Of a stretch of 19,040 nt of DNA, positions 13,213-19,040 are shown piece after piece; the first letter of the stretch is position 1; each line of letters opens with the position of its first letter. A program made the translations under genes and the position numbers. The stretch comes from CABMGO01 sp964408125. GTDB lineage: Archaea > Nanobdellota > Nanobdellia > Pacearchaeales > GW2011-AR1. The notes under the pieces were generated by a model that worked only from the letters and a program-made list of their open reading frames with translations, was not told the DNA's origin and did no database searches. The DNA lies in the NCBI GenBank assembly GCA_964408125.1, contig CAYOYC010000013.1:1-19040 (forward strand), read 5' to 3'.

Positions 13213-13487
13213 TTCAACTTCCTCCCAATTTTTTTAATTTCATTTCTCAAATGTTTCTCGTTTATTCTTATCAACCCAACAATAGATGCAACTATAAAAA
13301 CAGCCTGAAGTATAATAAATATAGTATCTTTAAGATTAATACTATAAACCAAAAGACAAATTCCACCAAGAATTAGCAACGGATAAGTATATCTTCTTCT
13401 AATCCTCAAACTGCTTGAAACAAGTGATGTCCCCGCTATTATTACAACTAAGCCTACAATTGAGATTATTTGAATTGGAGTTATCAT
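13209..13487 (-). CDS. Small three-helix membrane protein
   Basis: A 92-residue membrane protein. Hydrophobic helices lie at about residues 4-24, 34-50 and 54-74. They are separated by a short basic turn (LRIRRRYTYP), and a basic C-terminal tail follows (HLRNEIKKIGRKLK). No catalytic motif is seen. It begins 1 bp after the cytidine deaminase stop, behind a GGAGG sequence, and its stop overlaps the GNAT start, so it is an integral part of the operon. The function is unknown. Similar small three-helix proteins occur widely in prokaryotes without assigned roles. Confidence 0.75.
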   Translation of the reverse strand: MITPIQIISIVGLVVIIAGTSLVSSSLRIRRRYTYPLLILGGICLLVYSINLKDTIFIILQAVFIVASIVGLIRINEKHLRNEIKKIGRKLK

Positions 13488-13488
13488 T

Positions 13489-13887
13489 TTATATACTCCT
13501 CCTCAAAACGTTCTGCCACCTATCTGGTAAAAGCTCTTTTAATTTAACCTTCTCTTTTTCAGAGACAATTACTTCTGCTTCAAGATTCTTTTTATTAAGT
13601 TCATATAATAATTCCCTACATTTACCACATGGTGGAATAACTTTTCTATGATGAATAGCAACTATTTTCTTAATTTCGGTTTCTCCATTTGCAACCATTG
13701 CAGAAGAAGCAGAATACTCTGCGCAATTCCCAACACTACACGAAAGCTCTAAACTAACACCAAAATACTTATTATTCTTTGTTACTAACGTAGAACCAAC
13801 AGACACTTTCTTTTTTAATAAAGGATTCTTGGAAAGCCTTTTACGCGTCTCTGCTATTAATTTTTTATCCTCCATAGTGAGTTTCAT
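13489..13887 (-). CDS. Cytidine deaminase-family enzyme
   Basis: A 132-residue zinc-dependent deaminase of the cytidine deaminase fold. The zinc and catalytic residues are Cys55-Ala-Glu57 (NCAEYSASSAM) and Cys87/Cys90 (PPCGKCRE). All three zinc ligands are Cys, as in tetrameric cytidine deaminases and blasticidin-S deaminase. KKVSVGSTLVTKNNKYFGVSLE near residue 26-47 matches the N-terminal strands. The likely reaction is cytidine (or deoxycytidine) to uridine. The ATG overlaps the korA stop (ATGA) and is preceded by GGAGG, so it is coupled to korA. A nucleoside-degrading enzyme inside the kor operon fits nucleoside fermentation. Confidence 0.88.
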   Translation of the reverse strand: MKLTMEDKKLIAETRKRLSKNPLLKKKVSVGSTLVTKNNKYFGVSLELSCSVGNCAEYSASSAMVANGETEIKKIVAIHHRKVIPPCGKCRELLYELNKKNLEAEVIVSEKEKVKLKELLPDRWQNVLRRSI

Positions 13888-15413
13888 TTCAATCCCCTCC
13901 GTATCTCTTCAGCCAATTCATCAACGAAAAACGGCCTTCCATCATACTTTAAGATTTTATTTTTATCCTCAACAATAAATCCAGTTTTTTCCGCAATTAA
14001 TCTTGAAAGTGGCGACTCAGAATTATTCTCTATAACTAATACCTCCTTAGCCTTCCCAATTAAATCCTCAACTTGTTTCGTCGGAAACGGACTCATATAC
14101 AAAACCTGGACAAACTTAGCATCTATTTCGCTTAAAGCATCCAATATAGCTCCTTTTGTAGAGCCCCAACTTAAAATTAAATTTTTAGACTTCTCATTCC
14201 CATAAACCTTAATCATTCCAAGCTCTTTAGCTTCATTTTCTATGTCTCTCACATTTGCCATTCTTTTTTCAAAATTACTCTTAATAACCACAGCATCTTC
14301 CGTAGCAATATCATCTTGTTTCTTATCAGATTCGTAACTATTAAATCTCTCTCCGACCTTCACAGAACTTTTAATCTCCTTGATTTTACCCAACGCCACC
14401 TTCTCATCAAATAAAAACTTACTTTCCCCTAAGTGTTTATCAATTAAAAATATAGAAGGAACCCTATACTTGTGTGAAAGGTAAAAACAATCATTTGCAA
14501 GCTTAGCGCATTCCTCATTATCGCCCGGAGCAACAACAAGTCTAAAGAATTCTCCATGCCCTGCATGCAAGGCCATATTCAAATCTCCCTGTGAGGTATA
14601 AGTTGCAACTCCCGTTCCTGGACCAGGTCTCTGCGCCAAATAAAACACAATAGGAACCTCTGCCATCGCCGCAAAACTCAAACTTTCTGTCATTAAATCA
14701 AAACCCCCACCCGAAGTCCCAACCATTACCCTCTTTCCTTGTGTAGCCGAACCAATTCCAGCCAGAGCAACCGCAATTTCATTTTCAACTTCTATAACTC
14801 GATGTTTATTATTTTTTTCTAATTGTGCCATTCCAAGTTCCATCATCAACGGCGTAGCAGGCGTCATAGGATATGCATAATATAAATCCAAACCAGATTT
14901 AATCACAGACAAAGCAGTCGCCTCACTTCCATTTAGCAAAACTAACCCCTCACTTTTATTTTTAACTTTCTCTAATTTTAAAATTCTATTCTCTACAGAA
15001 TAACCACCTTTCGCGTCCTTAACATTCTCTTCAAGCTTTTTCAAATTCTTCAACTCTCCCTCCAATATCTTAAATTCCAAACCCAAAATCTTAAACAAAA
15101 CTCCAGCATAAAACATATTCCCCTTCCCTTGGACAAACTTAACAACAATTGCATTTTTAGATAAATTCTTAGAATGTATCTTTTCCGTGCTCTCATCTAA
15201 AGAAACTAAAACATCAATCTTAGAAGAATTGCTATAAACGGGCTCATCTGAAAAACTTAATATGTTAAAATTGTGCCCTCCTCTAATCAACGACTGATAA
15301 TCTCTTGAATAAAAAACAAAATAACCCTCTTTTATTAAAGCCTGAGATAAAATTTCTGTAAGAATATTTGGCCCCTGGCCAGCCTTCCCACCAACTAAAA
15401 TCTCGCACCTCAT
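13884..15413 (-). CDS. korA: 2-oxoacid:ferredoxin oxidoreductase, fused gamma-alpha subunit
   Basis: A 509-residue fused subunit. Residues 1-140 are the gamma domain (LVGGKAGQGPNILTEIL, then YSRDYQSLIRGGHNF). Residues 157-500 are the alpha domain, with the family motif YPMTPAT at 181-187, EVENEIAVALAGIGSA at about 208-223, and QRPGPGTGVATYTSQGDL at 261-278, including Arg262 of the 2-oxoacid site. The transketolase C-terminal-like region contains ILSWGSTKGAI. This gamma-alpha fusion plus separate beta is the two-subunit architecture known from Sulfolobus. It starts an operon: a TATA-like element at 15434-15442 lies about 25 bp before the ATG with no Shine-Dalgarno sequence. acdA is encoded just upstream in the same direction. 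Confidence 0.95.
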   Translation of the reverse strand: MRCEILVGGKAGQGPNILTEILSQALIKEGYFVFYSRDYQSLIRGGHNFNILSFSDEPVYSNSSKIDVLVSLDESTEKIHSKNLSKNAIVVKFVQGKGNMFYAGVLFKILGLEFKILEGELKNLKKLEENVKDAKGGYSVENRILKLEKVKNKSEGLVLLNGSEATALSVIKSGLDLYYAYPMTPATPLMMELGMAQLEKNNKHRVIEVENEIAVALAGIGSATQGKRVMVGTSGGGFDLMTESLSFAAMAEVPIVFYLAQRPGPGTGVATYTSQGDLNMALHAGHGEFFRLVVAPGDNEECAKLANDCFYLSHKYRVPSIFLIDKHLGESKFLFDEKVALGKIKEIKSSVKVGERFNSYESDKKQDDIATEDAVVIKSNFEKRMANVRDIENEAKELGMIKVYGNEKSKNLILSWGSTKGAILDALSEIDAKFVQVLYMSPFPTKQVEDLIGKAKEVLVIENNSESPLSRLIAEKTGFIVEDKNKILKYDGRPFFVDELAEEIRRGLK

Positions 15414-15433
15414 AAGATATATAACTAAAGAGG

Positions 15434-15442
15434 TTATTTAAA
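15434..15442 (-). promoter_or_regulatory. TATA box of the korA operon
   Basis: On the minus strand TTTAAATAA is centred about 25 bp upstream of the korA ATG, in the 44-bp gap after acdA. korA through korB is probably one leaderless polycistronic mRNA. Confidence 0.6.
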
Positions 15443-15457
15443 GATTTTGAAAGAACG

Positions 15458-16714
15458 TTATATCTCCCCAAACCCATTCACAAACTCAACGTCATTCTTC
15501 TCAAAAATCTTATTAGCCTCTTTCATGCTTTTATCTCCTAAAAATACAGCAACTACGTTTTTCTTCATACGAACTAATTCTTTCTTCATGCTAACTATTT
15601 TATCAGCAGTCTTTTCCATTTCAGACATACTTTGCGGAGTTAAAATAACAAACAATGTTTCAAACGGTTTATTCTTTATCTCATTAAAATTTCTCATATA
15701 ATCTTCAGCTAAGGCAGTCCCTATAATATCCAGAGACTTATCAACAATTTTTATATTTCTTCTAGTTAGATAATCAGAAAGCAAAACTCCCGCCCCTCCC
15801 GCATTTGTTATGATAAATGCCGATCTACCAATCTTAACGCCTTTACTTTTAATATTCATCTTTCTACCACTCGCCCTCTCAAACATTTCTAAGAAATTCT
15901 CACACATTTCAACTCCAGCTTGTCTAAATGCACCTTTGTAAATTGCATAATCCGAAGCTAAACTTGCCGTATGACTTATCGCCGCCTTCTCTCCAGCATC
16001 CGAGCTCCCACCCTTAATTGCGTAAATTCGCTTACCATTTTTAATAGCCCTTTTACAAACCTCCAAAAATCTTTTCCCATTCTTCAACTTTTCAACATAC
16101 AAAACAATAGACTTTGTCATTCCATCCTTCCCAAAATATTCAATAAAATCATCAAAGTCCATATTCTCCATATTCCCCAAGCTAACAAAACTAGACACCC
16201 CCACATCCTTCAAATCCGCAATATAGCTCCACAATGCCCCAGATTGACTAATAAAGGCAATATCTCCCTCTCTAGACATGGAATTTGCAAATGTTAAATC
16301 TAAATTCTTAGAAGGATTACATGTCCCAAAACAATTCGACCCCAAAAACCTTATTCCGTACTTATCAGCAATTTTCACAATATCTTCTACTCCTTTTTTA
16401 TTATTAACCTCAGAAAACCCTGCACTAATTAGAACAACATTCTTAATATCTTTCTTTCCGCACTCTTCTAGCGCCTTAACAACAAATTCTGCCGGAATAG
16501 CTATTACTGCTAGGTCGATATTCCCCGAATAATCTAAAACCGACTTAAAACATTTTTTCCCAAAAAGCGAATCATGTGAAATATTTATCGGAATAACTTC
16601 CAACTTACTAGCCAACGCTTTCTTAAGAAGGATGCCCCCAACCTTTTCCACGTGATCAGACGCTCCGATAATAGCTACAGTTCTCGGATTAAAGAAATTA
16701 TTCATATTCACCAT
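15458..16714 (-). CDS. acdA: ADP-forming acetyl-CoA synthetase, alpha subunit
   Basis: A 418-residue CoA-binding/ligase-CoA subunit of the archaeal ADP-forming acetyl-CoA (acyl-CoA) synthetase, which makes ATP from acyl-CoA, ADP and phosphate. The N-terminal CoA-binding Rossmann domain has VAIIGASDHVEKVGG at 13-27. The middle has GSNCFGTCNP at 125-134 and FISQSGALW at 154-162. The phosphorylated histidine is His248 in AISHTASLA. The C-terminal domain includes IITNAGGAGVLLSDYL. The length suits a separate alpha subunit. The ATG at 16714 lies about 29 bp from tatataaat at 16739-16747; Met4 at 16705 is an alternative start. The beta subunit is encoded divergently at 18318. Confidence 0.95.
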   Translation of the reverse strand: MVNMNNFFNPRTVAIIGASDHVEKVGGILLKKALASKLEVIPINISHDSLFGKKCFKSVLDYSGNIDLAVIAIPAEFVVKALEECGKKDIKNVVLISAGFSEVNNKKGVEDIVKIADKYGIRFLGSNCFGTCNPSKNLDLTFANSMSREGDIAFISQSGALWSYIADLKDVGVSSFVSLGNMENMDFDDFIEYFGKDGMTKSIVLYVEKLKNGKRFLEVCKRAIKNGKRIYAIKGGSSDAGEKAAISHTASLASDYAIYKGAFRQAGVEMCENFLEMFERASGRKMNIKSKGVKIGRSAFIITNAGGAGVLLSDYLTRRNIKIVDKSLDIIGTALAEDYMRNFNEIKNKPFETLFVILTPQSMSEMEKTADKIVSMKKELVRMKKNVVAVFLGDKSMKEANKIFEKNDVEFVNGFGEI

Positions 16715-16738
16715 CTTAAAAAAATTAAATAAAGAAAG

Positions 16739-16747
16739 TATATAAAT
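16739..16747 (-). promoter_or_regulatory. TATA box of acdA
   Basis: On the minus strand ATTTATATA is centred about 29 bp before the acdA ATG, predicting a very short leader. Confidence 0.5.
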
Positions 16748-16753
16748 CTTTTA

Positions 16754-16849
16754 TTAGAGTTGATCAATGTCGCTTTCAGATTGACGAGCCGGACTAGAGT
16801 TTACAAATCTCCTTTGTTGTCTTAGTTGAGTTGATAGTGGTTCGTTCAT
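16754..16849 (-). CDS. Mini-ORF upstream of acdA, 31 codons
   Basis: A short open frame of 31 codons lies in the 332-bp space between acdA and the ATPase gene. The peptide begins MNEPLSTQLRQQRRF and ends SESDIDQL, so it is hydrophilic and Gln/Arg/Ser-rich. The reason to believe it is the promoter: tttataaatt at 16871-16880 is centred about 26 bp upstream of the ATG, exactly the leaderless geometry of the verified genes here. Composition is also less AT-rich than the surrounding spacer. It ends 39 bp before acdA. It could be a real small protein, an upstream leader, or the edge of a small RNA. Confidence 0.4.
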   Translation of the reverse strand: MNEPLSTQLRQQRRFVNSSPARQSESDIDQL

Positions 16850-16954
16850 AATTTCTTAAAGGCGTGCTGATTTATAAATTTAGTGTTGTATTAAGCATAA
16901 CGCCAAACTTAACATCCTTCAACTTTTAAATACCATTTAATCTTTTTATAAAAC
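16850..16954. other. Intergenic spacer with a TATA-like element
   Basis: This is the rest of the 332-bp gene-poor stretch. It contains tttataaatt (16871-16880), used for the mini-ORF and also TATA-like on the plus strand, and a second TATA-like ctttttataaa at 16942-16952 just before the first operator. I see no ORF or strong structure in 16881-16941. Confidence 0.4.
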
Positions 16955-16977
16955 TATACTAACTGATAATTAGTATA
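16955..16977. promoter_or_regulatory. Palindromic operator, copy 1
   Basis: Arms tatactaact and aattagtata surround gat, an inverted repeat with one mismatch per arm pair. The core is the same as copy 2, with the centre at about 16966. Confidence 0.7.
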
Positions 16978-16985
16978 AATGGCAA

Positions 16986-17010
16986 ACATACTAACTGGCA
17001 GTTAGTATGT
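16986..17010. promoter_or_regulatory. Palindromic operator, copy 2
   Basis: A perfect 11-bp inverted repeat, acatactaact and agttagtatgt, surrounds ggc. The centre at 16998 is 32 bp from copy 1, about three helical turns. It ends 7 bp before the TATA box and would cover the BRE region. The form resembles TetR-type operators. Confidence 0.75.
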
Positions 17011-17017
17011 AGAAAGA

Positions 17018-17026
17018 TTTATAAAA
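17018..17026 (+). promoter_or_regulatory. TATA box of the ATPase-acdB operon
   Basis: tttataaaa is centred about 25 bp upstream of the ATG at 17047, giving a leaderless transcript. It is directly adjacent to operator copy 2. Confidence 0.65.
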
Positions 17027-17046
17027 CCTATTTACCTCTCTAAATA

Positions 17047-18330
17047 ATGGCAGATTATGAATTAATTAGGAATGCTCTAAATAGGCAGAAAGATAGATTT
17101 TTCACCGAGAAAAGCTTAATTAAAAGAGATATCTTAGATGAAATTCTCTTGCTTCTGAATGATAAAAGGATTTTAATTATCTCTGGGATGAGGAGAGTTG
17201 GAAAATCTACACTTTTTAAAGAAATTATCTCTAAACTAATTTCGGAAAAGAAAAACTATTGCTATGTTAATTTTGAAGACGAATCTTTTTTAAACTTTGA
17301 ATCAAGAGATTTTGAAAAATTAAATGAACTACTAACAGAAATATATGGCGTTTCGGACTATTATTTCTTCGACGAAATACAAAATATCTCTAATTTCGAA
17401 TCTTTTATAAGAAGACTTCATGACGAAAATAAAAAGATATTTTTAACTGGCTCTAATTCTAGTTTATTAAGCAAAGAATTCGGAACAAAGTTAACCGGAA
17501 GGTACAAGATGTTTGAGCTATATCCCTTTTCTTTCGGAGAATTTTTACTCAAAAACAACTTCGATTTTAAAAACATAAAATTTAAGACAGAAGAAAAGGC
17601 AGAAATAAAGAAATATTTTTCAGATTATATGAATCTTGGTGGAATACCTGAATATTTGGAAAACAAAGATACTGATTATATAAAAACTATTTACGATAAC
17701 ATTTTATACAGAGACATAATTTCTCGATATAATATAAAAAGTCAAAAAATCTTGAAGGAATTAGTCAATTTACTCTCGACGAACATCTCCTCGCCATTTA
17801 CTTATAATTCTTTAAAAAATGCACTAAATCTTTCAAACGCAATAACTATTAAAGAATATATTTCCCACTTGAATAACAGCTATTTATTCTTTGAATTGCT
17901 ACGATTTGATTATTCTGTTAAAAAGCAATTAAATTTTCCCCGAAAAATATACATCGTCGACCCTGCATTTTTCAACGTTGTAGGAATTAACTTTAAAACA
18001 AATTTTGGTAGAATATTTGAGAATATTGTTTTTATTGAGTTAAAAAGAAGAAACTACGAACTTTATTATTTTCAAGAAAAAAATGAATGTGATTTTGTTG
18101 TCAGTGAAAAAAATAAAGTTTCTCAGTTAATTCAGGCATGCTATCAATTAAACGTCGATAACAAAGACAGAGAAATAACCGGATTGGTGGAAGCAATGAA
18201 GAAGTTTAAGTTAAAAGAGGGTTTAATTTTAACTTATGAGCAAGAAGAAGAATTTAAAGTGGAAGACAAAAAAATTAAAGTTTTGCCTATTTGGAAATGG
18301 CTACTGGAGAAAAATACATGCAACAACTAA
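17047..18330 (+). CDS. AAA ATPase with DUF4143-type C-terminal domain
   Basis: A 427-residue ATPase of the widespread prokaryotic AAA plus DUF4143 family. Walker A is GMRRVGKST at 47-55, Walker B YYFFDEIQN at 105-113, and the sensor FLTGSNSSLLSKE at 132-144, followed by TGRYKMFELYPFSFGEF. The C-terminal half (about 230-427) is the DUF4143-like region, with a PD-(D/E)xK-like stretch FENIVFIELKRR, ECDFVV and LIQACYQL. The family has no firm biochemical role. Proposals include DNA-linked or toxin/defence functions. It is controlled by a promoter with two palindromic operators. Its 3' end overlaps the acdB start by 13 bp, an unexpected coupling to energy metabolism. Confidence 0.92.
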   Translation: MADYELIRNALNRQKDRFFTEKSLIKRDILDEILLLLNDKRILIISGMRRVGKSTLFKEIISKLISEKKNYCYVNFEDESFLNFESRDFEKLNELLTEIYGVSDYYFFDEIQNISNFESFIRRLHDENKKIFLTGSNSSLLSKEFGTKLTGRYKMFELYPFSFGEFLLKNNFDFKNIKFKTEEKAEIKKYFSDYMNLGGIPEYLENKDTDYIKTIYDNILYRDIISRYNIKSQKILKELVNLLSTNISSPFTYNSLKNALNLSNAITIKEYISHLNNSYLFFELLRFDYSVKKQLNFPRKIYIVDPAFFNVVGINFKTNFGRIFENIVFIELKRRNYELYYFQEKNECDFVVSEKNKVSQLIQACYQLNVDNKDREITGLVEAMKKFKLKEGLILTYEQEEEFKVEDKKIKVLPIWKWLLEKNTCNN

Positions 18331-18920
18331 CCGAAAAACAAGCCGAAGACTTTCTAGAAAAAAACAAATTTAACGTAGTAAAAAGAACAACTGTATCTAA
18401 GAAATCAGAATTATCGAAAATAAAAATTAAATTTCCATGGGTAATGAAAATTTCTTCTAAAAAAATCATGCACAAGGCGAAAATAGACGGAGTAAAAACA
18501 AACATTACCTCTACAGAACAGGCAGAAAAATATTTTGACAAACTTTCTAAAATAGAAAATTTCGAAGAAGTAATTATTCAAAAACAAATAATTGGAGAAG
18601 AAATTATTTTAGGAATTAAAAAAACTCCTGAATTTGGACACGTAATAATGTTTGGCAAAGGTGGATCAGATGTAGAAAAAAATAAAGACGTTTCATTCAG
18701 AGTATTACCAATTAAAGAAAATGAAATAATCTTAATGATAAAAGATACAAATTTTTCAAAAAAATTAAAAAAGAGAGAGATAATTAACATAAAAAAAACA
18801 ATAAACAAAATCCAAAATCTAATAAAACACAATAAAAATATAGAAGAACTAGATATAAACCCCCTAATAATAACAGAAAAACAAGCAATCACAGTAGACG
18901 CCAGACTAATTTTTAACTAA
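18318..18920 (+). CDS. acdB: ADP-forming acetyl-CoA synthetase, beta subunit (ATP-grasp)
   Basis: A 200-residue ATP-grasp subunit that completes the AcdAB enzyme. Counting from the ATG at 18318, WVMKISSKKIMHKAKIDGVK at 41-60 holds His52, the likely phospho-accepting histidine. VIIQKQIIGEEIILGIKKT at 85-103 and GHVIMFGKGGSDVE at 107-120 are typical ATP-grasp segments, and ELDINPLII at 177-185 carries the metal-binding Asp/Asn. It is slightly short for the family. I chose 18318 (MQQLTEKQAEDFL), not 18291, because GGAGA lies 7 nt upstream and the N-terminus then starts at the usual helix. The gene overlaps the ATPase by 13 bp and so depends on that operon for expression. Confidence 0.93.
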   Translation: MQQLTEKQAEDFLEKNKFNVVKRTTVSKKSELSKIKIKFPWVMKISSKKIMHKAKIDGVKTNITSTEQAEKYFDKLSKIENFEEVIIQKQIIGEEIILGIKKTPEFGHVIMFGKGGSDVEKNKDVSFRVLPIKENEIILMIKDTNFSKKLKKREIINIKKTINKIQNLIKHNKNIEELDINPLIITEKQAITVDARLIFN

Positions 18921-18934
18921 ATTTATCCACAAAA

Positions 18935-18945
18935 CATATAAATAC
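18935..18945 (+). promoter_or_regulatory. TATA box of the truncated last gene
   Basis: catataaatac is centred about 31 bp upstream of the ATG at 18971, predicting a leader of a few nucleotides. Confidence 0.45.
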
Positions 18946-18970
18946 TTGCACCCACAACAAGTTTCAATAA

Positions 18971-19040
18971 ATGTTCAAAACAGGCCTTCAAATGGAAGAA
19001 AAACTATTACTAGAGCACATAAGAAAAGTCTCTCCGGGAA
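18971..19040 (+). CDS. Start of a gene cut by the window end
   Basis: An open frame begins at ATG 18971 and runs off the window after 23 codons. It starts MFKTGLQMEEKLLLEHI and ends VSPG. A TATA box at 18935-18945 supports a real gene start. Too little is visible to name a product. Confidence 0.5.
   Translation, partial: MFKTGLQMEEKLLLEHIRKVSPG

Overview
This AT-rich, gene-dense window is archaeal. The evidence is an archaeal-type uS10, a form II/III RuBisCO, ADP-forming acetyl-CoA synthetase subunits, a two-subunit 2-oxoacid:ferredoxin oxidoreductase, and TATA boxes about 25 bp upstream of most start codons. Small genes, many orphan proteins and a fermentative gene set suggest a reduced DPANN archaeon of the Woesearchaeota/Pacearchaeota type. 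That lineage is inference.

Layout. 1-1353 (minus): tRNA-Asp(GTC) and two orphan proteins. 1446-4727 (plus): a U32-family Fe-S protein, RuBisCO and a Cys-rich membrane protein. 4728-5705: a methyltransferase gene flanked by two identical 24-bp repeats, each at the predicted start point of a possible small RNA. The second has a GC-rich hairpin. 5706-8736: a Cys-motif protein, PAP2 phosphatase, Nudix hydrolase, secreted thermonuclease with a lamin-tail-like domain (minus), uS10 and a small orphan. 8733-9574: an AlkD-like glycosylase and tRNA-Ser(GCT), divergent from one shared TATA box. 9613-11660 (plus): an MFS transporter coupled to a minimal [FeFe]-hydrogenase-like protein. 11667-16849 (minus): ferredoxin, korB, GNAT, a membrane protein, cytidine deaminase, korA, acdA and a 31-codon mini-ORF. 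16955-18920 (plus): two matched palindromic operators, then an AAA ATPase overlapping acdB. A truncated gene starts at 18971.

How it fits together. The central block reads as a compact fermentation system. KorAB oxidises 2-oxoacids to acyl-CoA and reduces ferredoxin. AcdAB turns acyl-CoA into acid plus ATP. The hydrogenase-like protein, encoded 6 bp from the ferredoxin gene, could dispose of electrons as H2. RuBisCO II/III (AMP/nucleoside salvage to 3-phosphoglycerate) and the cytidine deaminase inside the kor operon suggest nucleosides as one carbon source. AMP phosphorylase, ribose-1,5-bisphosphate isomerase and hydrogenase maturases are not in the window.

Expression follows two modes. First genes of transcripts mostly have a TATA box about 25-29 bp before the ATG and so look leaderless. 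Internal operon genes and a few others have clear Shine-Dalgarno sequences.
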